Shown: in pieces, positions 8,483 through 16,746 of the stretch
Layout: each line of letters begins with the position of its first letter
Position numbering within the stretch: position 1 is the first letter of the stretch
Source: Veillonella criceti
GTDB lineage: Bacteria; Bacillota; Negativicutes; Veillonellales; Veillonellaceae
Direction: 5' to 3'
DNA length: 64,000 nucleotides
NCBI RefSeq assembly: GCF_900460315.1
Contig: NZ_UHIO01000001.1
Span: 1,703,501 to 1,767,500 of the forward strand
Made by a program: the position numbers and the translations under genes
Notes under the pieces: generated by a model
Databases searched by the model: none
Told to the model about the DNA's origin: nothing
What the model saw: the letters and a program-made list of their open reading frames with translations, nothing else

Positions 8483-9850
8483 TTAATACCAAATATAGCG
8501 AATCAATACGATGATAGCTAATGGGTACATAATCCAGTGTACTTCTTTAGTACGACCAGCAATAATTTTAAGCAGTGGATACATGATAAGGCCTGCTGCC
8601 ACACCATTAGCAATGCTGTAAGTGAATGGCATTAAAGCGATAACCATGAAGGATGGGAAGGCTTCGGTCCAATCGGAGAAGTCGATGTCGCGAATTGGCT
8701 CCATCATAAGGGCCCCTACAAGAATTAGAATAGGAGCAGTCGCACAGTTTGGTACGAGCGTAATAAGTGGTGCAAACAGTAAAGCTAAGAGGAATAGCAC
8801 GCCACAAGTGACAGCGGTTAATCCCGTACGGCCACCAGCACCAACGCCTGCAGCACTTTCTACGAAGGCCGTAATGGTACTAGCACCGAGTAAAGCACCA
8901 AAGCTAACGCCCACAGCATCCACTGTCATTGCTTTGCCAAGACCTGGGAATTTTCCTTCTTTAGGATTAGCAATGCCTGCTTTAGTAGCAGTACCAATTA
9001 AGGTACCCATGGAGTCGAATAACTCTACGAAGGTGAAAGAGAAGATGATAGTAACTAGGCCAAGGTGCATAGCACTGGCAATATCAAGTTCAAAGAAAGC
9101 TGCTTTGCTGAAATCTGGTACGGCCATAATGGAGAAGTTTTCAGGAAGCTGTGCATTGCCTGTGGCATAAGCGAGGATACTTGTTACAACGGCACCGATA
9201 ATGAAAGCGCCTTGTACATTGCGGGCCATTAATAGAGCGGTAAAGATAAGACCAAAAAGGGCTAAGGCCACTTGGGGATCCATAAGATTACCGAGCGTTA
9301 GTATCGTTTCAGAAGAACCAGGTGTAGAATGACCTTGGGTAGCTACAACTTGTGCCAAGCTATCAGGGGATAAAGATAAGGTTACTGTCATAAGGCCGGA
9401 GAGTTTCAAACCAATGATGGTGATGAAAAGGCCGATACCAACTGTGATGGCAATTTTCATGGCCGCCGGAATCCCTTCAACAATATGTTGACGAACTGTA
9501 GTGAGTGTTAAGAATAAGAACACTAGACCGGAAATAAAAACGGCGCCCAAAGCGGTTTGCCAAGCAATGCCCATACCGAGTACAACGGTAAAGGTGTAAA
9601 AGGCGAGTAGGCCAACACCAGGGGCTAAACAAATTGGATAATTGACTAGGACACCCATCGCGATAGTTACCAGACCGCCACCAAGGGCTGTGGCAATGAG
9701 GACAGCGTCTTTATCCATGCCGGCGATACTTAATAAATTTGGCGCTAGAAATAGAATATACGCCATGGTGATAAAGGTGGTTAACCCGGCGATAATTTCA
9801 CCTTTCACCGTCGTGTTGCGCTCTTTGAGTGCGAACAGTTTTTCTAACAT
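8483..9850 (-). CDS. NCS2-family purine (adenine/guanine/hypoxanthine) permease
   Basis: 455 residues with about 12-14 membrane segments, AzgA/PbuG-type. Visible family features are KGEIIAGLTTFITMAYILFLAPNLLS at the N-terminus, CLAPGVGLLAFYTF where the family has its gating motif, and FVELFDSMGTLIGTATKAG followed by VGVSFGALLGASTITAFVESAAGVGAGGRTGLTAV. It probably imports purine bases by proton symport for salvage. AGGAGG lies 5 nt before the ATG. It is divergent from the Rrf2 gene. Which base it prefers cannot be read from the sequence. Confidence 0.9.
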   Translation of the reverse strand: MLEKLFALKERNTTVKGEIIAGLTTFITMAYILFLAPNLLSIAGMDKDAVLIATALGGGLVTIAMGVLVNYPICLAPGVGLLAFYTFTVVLGMGIAWQTALGAVFISGLVFLFLTLTTVRQHIVEGIPAAMKIAITVGIGLFITIIGLKLSGLMTVTLSLSPDSLAQVVATQGHSTPGSSETILTLGNLMDPQVALALFGLIFTALLMARNVQGAFIIGAVVTSILAYATGNAQLPENFSIMAVPDFSKAAFFELDIASAMHLGLVTIIFSFTFVELFDSMGTLIGTATKAGIANPKEGKFPGLGKAMTVDAVGVSFGALLGASTITAFVESAAGVGAGGRTGLTAVTCGVLFLLALLFAPLITLVPNCATAPILILVGALMMEPIRDIDFSDWTEAFPSFMVIALMPFTYSIANGVAAGLIMYPLLKIIAGRTKEVHWIMYPLAIIVLIRYIWY

Positions 9851-9962
9851 AATAACCTCCTATAGATGGTATAGAAATAAGTTCATTCCTATTGTATCAT
9901 GGCCGTTAGGAAATGTGGAGAGTATAGGTAGGAAAAAGTCTGTTAGGGTAGGAAGTTTTTAA

Positions 9963-9999
9963 TTCCCCTCTATGATAGGGGAAAATACTGTGTTATAAT
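9963..9999 (+). promoter_or_regulatory. Promoter with inverted repeat upstream of the Rrf2 gene
   Basis: Perfect 7-7-7 inverted repeat TTCCCCT-ctatgat-AGGGGAA (9963-9983), followed by a consensus -10 TATAAT at 9994-9999. The repeat covers where the -35 box should be, as expected for a repressor operator. Autoregulation by the downstream Rrf2 protein is a reasonable inference. Confidence 0.6.
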
Positions 10000-10038
10000 G
10001 AATTTAGTAATTCCTACTGTGAAAGAGGTATATGAGAG

Positions 10039-10566
10039 ATGAAAATATCAACTAAGGGTCGTTATGCTTTGCGCGTATTAGTTGACCTAGCAGAAAATGG
10101 TAAAAAGAAAAACGTTTCCATTCGCGAGATTGCTGAACGTCAACGTATTTCCGATAAATATTTAGAAGGTATTGTAGCACGTCTTAGTGCGGCTGGTTAT
10201 GTAAAGAGTGTACGTGGTAAATATGGCGGTTATCGGTTATCGAAGGAGCCAAAAGAATATACTGTGTACGATATTTTACGAGCTGCTGAGGATTCGATTG
10301 CGCTAGTTGCTTGTTTAGAAGATGAAGTAAATCAATGTCCTCGTAGTAAAACCTGCATGACGTTGCCTTTATGGGAGCATATGCAAGCTCAATTTAAAGA
10401 GTATATGGAAAAATTGACGTTACAAGATGTATTGGACAAAAAATTTGATGTGCCGGCAGATGACGGTGATGATGTGACAGAGGAAGTGCTGGCTGATGTG
10501 GCTTCGTCTGAAACGAGTGATGACACACCTGTTAAGTCAGATACGGTAGGGCCTGCTTCTGTATAG
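10039..10566 (+). CDS. Rrf2-family transcriptional regulator (IscR/CymR-like)
   Basis: 175 residues. Residues 1-70 form the Rrf2 winged helix (MKISTKGRYALRVLVDLA, IREIAERQRISDKYLEGIVARL, VKSVRGKYGGYRL). Cys92, Cys100 and Cys106 lie in the loop that binds an Fe-S cluster in IscR (three Cys plus a His), so an iron-sulfur sensor is plausible. CymR proteins of this family instead act on cysteine metabolism without a cluster. Residues about 140-175 are an acidic Ser/Thr/Asp-rich tail not typical of the family. No isc or suf genes are adjacent. Confidence 0.88.
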   Translation: MKISTKGRYALRVLVDLAENGKKKNVSIREIAERQRISDKYLEGIVARLSAAGYVKSVRGKYGGYRLSKEPKEYTVYDILRAAEDSIALVACLEDEVNQCPRSKTCMTLPLWEHMQAQFKEYMEKLTLQDVLDKKFDVPADDGDDVTEEVLADVASSETSDDTPVKSDTVGPASV

Positions 10567-10577
10567 TCAATGTGATT

Positions 10578-10616
10578 TAACGCGCCTTTAAGTATAGCTT
10601 AAAGGGCGTTTTTCTT
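10578..10616 (+). terminator. Terminator of the Rrf2 gene
   Basis: Hairpin AACGCGCCTTTAAG / CTTAAAGGGCGTTTTT followed by T residues, about 15 nt after the stop codon. Confidence 0.8.
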
Positions 10617-10639
10617 TACTTAGTTAATTAACAGGTTAA

Positions 10640-10686
10640 CAATTCAAGTTCAATTGCTTGACAGTGATAGTATAGTTGTATAGAAT
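10640..10686 (+). promoter_or_regulatory. OhrR-gene promoter with palindromic operator
   Basis: Near-consensus sigma-70 promoter: TTGACA (10658-10663), a 17-bp spacer, then TAGAAT (10681-10686). Directly upstream is a palindrome, CAATT-caagttc-AATTG (10640-10656), with AATT half-sites like those bound by OhrR proteins. Negative autoregulation is inferred. Confidence 0.65.
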
Positions 10687-10724
10687 TATATTGTAAGCTA
10701 ATTAATTGAGATGAGGAGATAACT

Positions 10725-11180
10725 TTGATAGAAAAAAATATAGATGAATTGGCCTTAAAAAATCAACTGTGCTTTCCCTTATATGCTTGTGCTAAAGAGA
10801 TTGTACGTGCCTATCAACCCTTATTAGAACCTATGAATTTAACTTATACACAGTATATTGTTATGATGGTTCTTTGGGAACATAGTCATTTAAATGTAAA
10901 ATCATTAGGTGAGTATTTATATTTAGACTCTGGTACATTGACACCTTTATTGCGTAAGATGGAAGCCAAGGGATTTTTAACACGGACTCGGTCTAAAGAG
11001 GATGAACGAACAGTGATTATTTCGATTACCGAAGAAGGTCGTGCTTTACAGCAACGGGTAGCTCATGTGCCACAGGCGATGGCTAAGGTAGTGAAACTAT
11101 CGCAGGAAGAATTTGAAACGATGTATCAGTTGCTATATAAAATGATTGCCCAACTTACAGGGCGAGAACAAAAAGAATAA
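10725..11180 (+). CDS. ohrR: MarR-family regulator, OhrR-like organic-peroxide sensor
   Basis: 151 residues. It shows the OhrR-type N-terminus NQLCFPLYACAKEI with Cys16 in the position of the redox-sensing cysteine of Bacillus OhrR, then PLLEPMNLTYTQYIVMMVLWEH and the winged helix LYLDSGTLTPLLRKMEAKGFLTRTRSKEDER. A second Cys22 nearby could permit a disulfide switch. OhrR usually represses ohr, a peroxiredoxin-like hydroperoxide reductase. Here the next gene is an MFS exporter and then msrAB, so this sensor may control those. The start is TTG 10725, with GAGGAG 6 nt upstream. Confidence 0.82.
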   Translation: MIEKNIDELALKNQLCFPLYACAKEIVRAYQPLLEPMNLTYTQYIVMMVLWEHSHLNVKSLGEYLYLDSGTLTPLLRKMEAKGFLTRTRSKEDERTVIISITEEGRALQQRVAHVPQAMAKVVKLSQEEFETMYQLLYKMIAQLTGREQKE

Positions 11181-11204
11181 TACGAATTAGAATTGTAGCT
11201 CTGT

Positions 11205-11236
11205 AAGCTCCTTGGATATAGTTCAAGGGGCTTTTG
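11205..11236 (+). terminator. Terminator after the OhrR-like gene
   Basis: Imperfect hairpin AAGCTCCTTG / CAAGGGGCTTTT. It suggests the exporter downstream has separate or read-through transcription. Confidence 0.65.
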
Positions 11237-11294
11237 CGCACTTTTTAGAAAGGCGCATGGCGTTAAGTGTTAGTAGTAAGAAAGAAGGAATCCT

Positions 11295-12497
11295 ATGGCA
11301 GAATCTAATGGTGGTATGCGTAATGTATGGATTTTAACTGTTTGCATGACAGGTTTATCGATATGTTATACGATGTTGGTCCCTTTTTTACCCGTGTATT
11401 TATTAGAATTAGGGGTAGAACATAATCGTGTGGCCTTATGGTCAGGCGTTGTGTTTTCAATTACCTTTTTTGTAGCAGGTGTGATGGCGCCTATTTGGGG
11501 ACGTATGGCCGATACACGCGGTAAAAAAATTATGGCGATTCGTGCTGGTATTTTTATCGGTATTGCATATATATTAACTGGCTTTGTACAAGATGCGTGG
11601 CAACTTTTAGCCACACGTGCTTTGATGGGCTTTGCTAATGGCTTTATGCCAGCAGCTATGACGATGGTGTCGCTGAGCGTGGCTAAAGAAAAGACAGGGA
11701 CGGCACTGGGAATTTTTCAGACTGGTCTGATTGTAGGTAATGTTATTGGACCGTCTTTAGGGGGGCTGATTGAAGCTGCAGTAGGGATGCGACCTGTGTT
11801 CTTTATTGCGGGGATTGTCCTATTTATTGCCAGTGCTGTGGTGTTTTTCTTTGTAAAAGAACCAAAGGTAACGGAAGAGGCCACTGTAACGACTAGTTCA
11901 TTCCGCGAAGATTGGCATTTTGTAAAGCAACGTAAAGTATTGACTGATTTATTATGGTTATTCTTTATTATGCAATCGGCTATTTTAATGTTGCAACCTA
12001 TCTTAGCTTTATATGTAGGGCAATTGCAGGGCACGATGGAAGGAGCCGCTTTATTGTCCGGTATGATTTTAAGTATTGGTGGTTTAGCTGGCGCTGTCAC
12101 TACGAATCTATGGGCCGCTTTTGGGCAGCGTAAAGGCTATTTTAAAGCGGTGTGCTATGCTCTTTGTGGGACAGGTTTATTCTTATTCTTACAAAGTATG
12201 CCACTGGGGATTACTTGGTTTGGTAGTTTACAGATTTTAGTCGGTTGCTTTATTGTTGGTGTTAACCCTTTGTTGAGTGCAGCAGTAGCTCATTATACAG
12301 AGCCTGCTTTTCGTGGTCGTGTATTTGGGATGACAACGACAGCGAATCAATTTGGCTCCATGGTAGGGCCTTTATTTGCTAGTGGCGTGACGACCCTGTT
12401 GGGAATACAGTATGTATTTTTAGTAACAGGGGCATTACTCATGTTTGTAGCCTATCAAGTATATCGTCGTCGAGTAAAATCAGCAGATGCTTTTTAA
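11295..12497 (+). CDS. MFS multidrug/efflux transporter (MdtG/TetA-like)
   Basis: 400 residues, about 12 membrane segments. The loop 2-3 motif of drug:proton antiporters appears as GRMADTRGKKIMAIRAG near residues 70-87, and the antiporter motif C region as GIFQTGLIVGNVIGPSLGG near 140-160. It likely exports toxic organic compounds using the proton gradient. It follows the OhrR-like regulator, so oxidant-linked control is possible. AAGGA lies 5 nt before the ATG. Substrate unknown. Confidence 0.85.
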   Translation: MAESNGGMRNVWILTVCMTGLSICYTMLVPFLPVYLLELGVEHNRVALWSGVVFSITFFVAGVMAPIWGRMADTRGKKIMAIRAGIFIGIAYILTGFVQDAWQLLATRALMGFANGFMPAAMTMVSLSVAKEKTGTALGIFQTGLIVGNVIGPSLGGLIEAAVGMRPVFFIAGIVLFIASAVVFFFVKEPKVTEEATVTTSSFREDWHFVKQRKVLTDLLWLFFIMQSAILMLQPILALYVGQLQGTMEGAALLSGMILSIGGLAGAVTTNLWAAFGQRKGYFKAVCYALCGTGLFLFLQSMPLGITWFGSLQILVGCFIVGVNPLLSAAVAHYTEPAFRGRVFGMTTTANQFGSMVGPLFASGVTTLLGIQYVFLVTGALLMFVAYQVYRRRVKSADAF

Positions 12498-12755
12498 ATT
12501 AGTGTCAACTTAGTTAGATTTTTAGTTTAAATTTATCTTTTAGTCTAACTGTACCTGTTAGTATTGATTTACTATTTGGTTGGGCGTCATACTAGCTTTT
12601 GTCCTAGTAGTATAGTATGATATATTATATTGAGATATATCTATGTAAAAGGTATATGCTTGAGGGGGATTGAGAACTTGTTTTACAAAGTTCTTTGCCA
12701 TGGCTAGGTAAGGCCATGGGATAAAAAGCGAGTTTTATGAAAGAGAGGGTTTAAT
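12498..12755. promoter_or_regulatory. msrAB leader with nested inverted repeat
   Basis: No gene. It contains a nested hairpin: TCATACTA (12587-12594) pairs with TAGTATGA (12613-12620), with ACTAG/CTAGT inside. A further small repeat, CCATGG...CCATGG, lies near 12698-12719. The T-rich repeat region around 12540-12570 gives no further clear signal. Confidence 0.4.
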
Positions 12756-13739
12756 ATGAACATTCAAACTGTATATGGTGATAAACGAACTATTTATGTG
12801 GCCGGTGGCTGTTTCTGGGGCGTTGAAGGTTATTTTAAACGAGTGCAAGGCATTGTAGCGACTGAAGTTGGTTATGCGAATGGTAAAACTGAAGCACCTA
12901 CGTATGAGCAAGTATGCAAAGATGATACAGGCCATGCAGAGACTGTTAAATTAGATTATGATCGTCATATGATTTCGTTAGAAGAGATTTTGCTTCATTT
13001 ACTTCGGATTGTAGATCCTTATTCTGTCAATAAACAAGGTGGCGATGTGGGGGTACAATATCGTACGGGTGTATATTATACGAATGAAGCAGATAAAATA
13101 AAAATTGAACGTTTATTTAAACATGTGGATCCGGACGGTAAGTTTGCGATTGAAGTGAAACCGTTGGAACATTTTTTTGATGCAGAAACATATCATCAAG
13201 ATTATTTAGATAAAAATCCTGATGGTTACTGTCATGTATCGTTGCATAAAGCTGACGAGCCTTTGGTAGGGTTGCCAGCCTATGTAAAAGAAGAAGCAGC
13301 TGTGTTAAAAGCTCGTATTGGTGCTGATGCGTATGCGATTACACAAGAAAGTGCGACAGAACCTCCTTTTACAGGCGAATATGATGATCATTTTGAACGA
13401 GGTATTTATGTAGATATTGTCAGTGGCGAACCACTGTTCTTATCGGCTCATAAATTTAACTCTGGTTGTGGTTGGCCTGCGTTTTCTCGTCCAATTGTAG
13501 CGAATGCAGTGGATTATAAAGAAGATGATTCGATTATTGGACGACCTCGTGTAGAGGTGCGTAGTGCTCACGGAGATTCCCATTTAGGGCATGTATTCCC
13601 TGATGGTAAAGCGGAATTGGGCGGTTTACGTTACTGTATTAATAGTAAATCGTTGCGTTTCATCAAAGCTGATGATATGGTGGCTGAAGGCTATGGGGCT
13701 TGGTTGCCGATTTTGGAGGCAGAAGAAACCGATAAGTAA
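12756..13739 (+). CDS. msrAB: Fused methionine sulfoxide reductase MsrA-MsrB
   Basis: 327 residues. The MsrA domain (about 10-165) has [11 protein letters not shown] with catalytic Cys19 and reduces the S-epimer of methionine sulfoxide. The MsrB domain (about 200-318) reduces the R-epimer. It carries [23 protein letters not shown] and the catalytic-cysteine motif [12 protein letters not shown]. The zinc-binding CxxC pairs of some MsrB proteins are absent. No signal peptide, so it is a cytoplasmic protein-repair enzyme. It lies just downstream of an OhrR-like sensor, consistent with an oxidative-stress cluster. Confidence 0.95.
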   Translation: MNIQTVYGDKRTIYVAGGCFWGVEGYFKRVQGIVATEVGYANGKTEAPTYEQVCKDDTGHAETVKLDYDRHMISLEEILLHLLRIVDPYSVNKQGGDVGVQYRTGVYYTNEADKIKIERLFKHVDPDGKFAIEVKPLEHFFDAETYHQDYLDKNPDGYCHVSLHKADEPLVGLPAYVKEEAAVLKARIGADAYAITQESATEPPFTGEYDDHFERGIYVDIVSGEPLFLSAHKFNSGCGWPAFSRPIVANAVDYKEDDSIIGRPRVEVRSAHGDSHLGHVFPDGKAELGGLRYCINSKSLRFIKADDMVAEGYGAWLPILEAEETDK

Positions 13740-13782
13740 TCAAATTTCTTATCATTATGATGATTTTTGATGAATACTTTTC

Positions 13783-13816
13783 CAATGTATACAAAATACT
13801 TGTACACCCTACATTG
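13783..13816. promoter_or_regulatory. Inverted repeat containing a TGTATAC motif upstream of the aldehyde dehydrogenase
   Basis: CAATGTA (13783-13789) pairs with TACATTG (13810-13816). Inside are TGTATAC (13786-13792) and TGTACAC (13801-13807). A similar paired TGTATAC element occurs near 45486 and a related one near 48924. A regulator site is inferred. Confidence 0.4.
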
Positions 13817-14006
13817 AAAAATATCTATTTAAGGAGTATACTGAGTATATAGAAAAAAATAGATATTATAGTTATTGATATTTATTGATTTCTATTGAGT
13901 GACATATTGATTAGCATATCGTAAGTATGATAATGGATAACTACAATGTTAAAAGCTGAGTAAATTTATCAGTTTGCTGAGCTCTGGGTTACAAGGAGGA
14001 ATGAAT

Positions 14007-15500
14007 ATGTCTTTACAATTAAAAGAACAATATGGTTTGTTTATTAATAATCAGTGGGTGCCAGCCAGTGATGGTGGCACTTATGAAGTACATAGTCCAG
14101 CTAATGGTGCGTTATTGGCTAAAGCAGCAGAAGCAACTAAAGAAGATGTTGATGCAGCCGTTGTAGCAGCGACAAAAGCGTTTGAAACTTGGAAGAAAAC
14201 AAGTCCTCAGGAACGTTCGGAATATTTACTTAAAATTGCCGATGCGCTAGAAGCACAGGCTGAGCATTTTGCTATGGTAGAATCGTATGATAATGGTAAG
14301 CCAATCCGTGAAACACGTGCTGTAGATGTACCTTTTGCGATTGATCATTTCCGCTATTTTGCTGGCGCTATTCGCGCTGAAGAAGGCTCCGCTAATATGC
14401 TGGATGAAAATACATTGGCACTGATTTTAAATGAGCCAATCGGTGTTGTGGGGCAGGTTATTCCTTGGAACTTCCCATTCTTGATGGCTGCTTGGAAAAT
14501 AGCGCCTGCATTGGCTGCTGGTTGTACAATTGTTATTAAGCCATCCAATCATACATCTCTTAGCTTGTTAGAATTTGCTAATATTTTCCAGCAGATTTTA
14601 CCACCAGGTGTTGTGAATATTATTACTGGTAAAGGCTCTCGTTCTGGTCAATATATTCTTGACCATCCTGGTTTCAATAAATTGGCTTTTACAGGGTCTA
14701 CAGAAGTGGGCCTTAATGTATATAAAGCAGCATCGGAACGTTTAATTCCAGCAACTCTTGAATTAGGTGGTAAATCCGCTAATATTTTCTTTGAAGATGC
14801 TAAATGGGATATGGCGTTAGATGGTGCTATGCTCGGTATCTTGTTCAATCAAGGGCAAGTATGTTGTGCTGGTTCGCGTATCTTCGTTCAAGATACAATT
14901 TATGATAAATTTGTAGCAGATTTAGCTAAGTTGTTTGATAAAGTTAAAGTAGGCATGCCTTGGGAGGATTCTACCGAATTAGGGGCTCAGATTTATGAAG
15001 CCCAGACAGAAAAAATTCTTGATTATGTAGAAATTGCTAAACAAGAAGGAGCTCGTATTGCGGCTGGTGGCGTTCGTGTAACGGATGGCGAATTTGGTAA
15101 AGGGTGTTTTGTTCGTCCAACCTTAATCGTAGATGCGACCAATGATATGCGCGTAGCCCGCGAAGAAATCTTTGGGCCAGTAGCGGTTGTTATTAAATTC
15201 CACAGTGAAGACGAAGTAATTAAAATGGCTAACGACAGTATTTATGGGCTCGGTGGTGGCGTATGGACCCGCGATATTAATCGTGCTGTTCGTGTAGCGC
15301 GGGCCATTGAAACTGGCCGTATGTGGGTAAACTGCTACAATAGCATTCCTGCAGGGGCTCCATTTGGTGGCTATAAACAGTCTGGTATTGGCCGTGAAAC
15401 GCATAAAGTAATTTTAGAACACTATAGCCAGAAGAAGAGTATTCTTGTAAATCTTGGTGAAAACCCATCTGGTTTATATAATTTAGATGTAGACAAATAA
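14007..15500 (+). CDS. NAD(P)-dependent aldehyde dehydrogenase
   Basis: 498 residues, full-length ALDH superfamily. Visible features are the oxyanion Asn in GQVIPWNFPFLMAAWK, the cofactor-binding IVIKPSNHTSLS and FTGSTEVG, the general base in LELGGKSANIFF, and the catalytic cysteine pair in FNQGQVCCAGSR. It oxidises an aldehyde to the acid and is closest in appearance to broad-range acetaldehyde/betaine-aldehyde types. Start ATG 14007 is 7 nt from AAGGAGG; an ATG at 14001 is too close to that site. It stands alone between its own leader and a strong terminator. Physiological substrate uncertain. Confidence 0.92.
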   Translation: MSLQLKEQYGLFINNQWVPASDGGTYEVHSPANGALLAKAAEATKEDVDAAVVAATKAFETWKKTSPQERSEYLLKIADALEAQAEHFAMVESYDNGKPIRETRAVDVPFAIDHFRYFAGAIRAEEGSANMLDENTLALILNEPIGVVGQVIPWNFPFLMAAWKIAPALAAGCTIVIKPSNHTSLSLLEFANIFQQILPPGVVNIITGKGSRSGQYILDHPGFNKLAFTGSTEVGLNVYKAASERLIPATLELGGKSANIFFEDAKWDMALDGAMLGILFNQGQVCCAGSRIFVQDTIYDKFVADLAKLFDKVKVGMPWEDSTELGAQIYEAQTEKILDYVEIAKQEGARIAAGGVRVTDGEFGKGCFVRPTLIVDATNDMRVAREEIFGPVAVVIKFHSEDEVIKMANDSIYGLGGGVWTRDINRAVRVARAIETGRMWVNCYNSIPAGAPFGGYKQSGIGRETHKVILEHYSQKKSILVNLGENPSGLYNLDVDK

Positions 15501-15585
15501 TTACATTATAGCTACATTAGATAAGTATTAGATATTTAAAAGAGTTTATAGCTAGTATTAGGATATATGAATTCTAATATATAGA

Positions 15586-15635
15586 AAAAGGACCGAACTG
15601 AGGTACATAAGGTACTACTCAGTTCGGTCCTTTGT
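15586..15635. terminator. Bidirectional terminator between aldehyde dehydrogenase and queE
   Basis: 16-bp stem AAAGGACCGAACTGAG / CTCAGTTCGGTCCTTT with a 16-nt loop between converging genes. Confidence 0.88.
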
Positions 15636-15641
15636 GTTTAG

Positions 15642-16301
15642 CTAAACGCCTTTAGCATCTGGATCCCATATAAATTTGTGGATTTGTAATTGTAAACGTA
15701 CTTGCTGTAGGTGATTCGTTAAAAGATATTCAACAATATCTTTTGGATCAATTTTGCCAAATACAGGGGAGACAAAGATATGGCCTTTTGGCTGTTTCGT
15801 AGTTACAATTTCTTTCATCTTTTGTAAATCGCTATAAGAGCTGACTACAAATTTTAGTACATCCTTATCTGTTAAGGAGTCACATAGCTTTGGCTGCATA
15901 TGCTCTTCGGCTGCAGAATCAGGGCATTTATAATCAAAGGTGTAGAAAACATTGGCCCGTTGAAAGGGTGGTAAAATACTGCCATTGGTTTCAATGTTAA
16001 ATTCGTAAGGTCCATACGGTGTTGTACGAGCGCTTAATACATCAATCAGTGCTTCTACTTCCTTAGCCTGTAACAGAGGTTCGCCACCTGTAATGGTAAT
16101 ATAGCGATTGCCTAAGGCCTCTAGGGCGTCGGCCATTTCATTGATTGTGTACGTTTCAAAAACTGCATCATCGCCATAGCTATAGAGAGTGTCACAATAC
16201 ACACAACGGAGATTACAGTCATGTAATCGTAAAAAGGAACAGGGAAAGCCTTGGCGTGTGCCTTCCCCTTCGATAGAGCTAAAAAGCTCAATCACGTTCA
16301 T
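15642..16301 (-). CDS. queE: 7-carboxy-7-deazaguanine synthase QueE
   Basis: 219-residue radical-SAM enzyme converting 6-carboxytetrahydropterin to 7-carboxy-7-deazaguanine in queuosine/preQ0 synthesis. The [4Fe-4S] motif CNLRCVYC (C-x3-C-x2-C) is near residue 27, just after ELFSSIEGEGTRQGFPCSFLRLH, which is diagnostic for QueE. TITGGEPLLQ follows. The start ATG 16301 lies inside the last codons of queD (14-nt overlap), so the pair is translationally coupled. queC and queF are not in this window. Confidence 0.93.
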   Translation of the reverse strand: MNVIELFSSIEGEGTRQGFPCSFLRLHDCNLRCVYCDTLYSYGDDAVFETYTINEMADALEALGNRYITITGGEPLLQAKEVEALIDVLSARTTPYGPYEFNIETNGSILPPFQRANVFYTFDYKCPDSAAEEHMQPKLCDSLTDKDVLKFVVSSYSDLQKMKEIVTTKQPKGHIFVSPVFGKIDPKDIVEYLLTNHLQQVRLQLQIHKFIWDPDAKGV

Positions 16302-16626
16302 AGATAGCCACGTTCCCTTCTGATTCTTGGACAACAACTTTGAAACATTTTTCGCCGAGTTCGTCAGCAATCCATTTGGCCATATTTTCGGCAGTCGGAT
16401 TAATATCACCCATAATATCATTTACATGTTTATGATCGAGACGGCCATGGATGGCTTCTTTGATATGACCAAAGTCGATGACCATACCATTTTCGTCGAG
16501 TTCAGCACTGCGAGCATAAATGTGGACAATCCAGTTATGACCATGTAAATTTTGGCATTTACTCTTATAGGTTAATTTTAATTGATGAGATGCACTAATT
16601 TCTAATTTTTTGACAACAGTAAACAT
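16288..16626 (-). CDS. queD: 6-carboxy-5,6,7,8-tetrahydropterin synthase QueD
   Basis: 112 residues, PTPS fold. Zinc-ligand histidines appear in SASHQLKLTYKSKCQNLHGHNW, where the catalytic Cys and the HGH motif are present, and DHKHVND follows near residue 67. It acts on 7,8-dihydroneopterin triphosphate, one step before QueE. It heads the two-gene queDE operon. A TATAAT-like -10 lies about 15-20 nt upstream of the start on the minus strand. Confidence 0.94.
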   Translation of the reverse strand: MFTVVKKLEISASHQLKLTYKSKCQNLHGHNWIVHIYARSAELDENGMVIDFGHIKEAIHGRLDHKHVNDIMGDINPTAENMAKWIADELGEKCFKVVVQESEGNVAIYERD

Positions 16627-16659
16627 TCTATCCTCTCTTTAATATATTATAGTTCTATT

Positions 16660-16692
16660 TAATGCCTAGTTAATGTCTAGTTAATGTCTAGT
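16660..16692. repeat. Three tandem copies of an 11-bp unit
   Basis: TAATGCCTAGT (16660-16670), TAATGTCTAGT (16671-16681) and TAATGTCTAGT (16682-16692), followed by a degenerate partial copy. They lie in the gap between dapL and queD, upstream of the queD promoter. One turn of helix per repeat. Confidence 0.75.
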
Positions 16693-16746
16693 TTTTAATA
16701 TTTAGTTTTTTATCTTTAGACTTCAATTGTTATTGAAATTTTAATA

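Noticed and set aside
8622-9170. 182-codon plus-strand frame inside the purine permease
   Set aside because: Antisense shadow of a well-supported membrane protein; no ribosome site; Pro/Ala/Thr-rich composition typical of a reverse frame.
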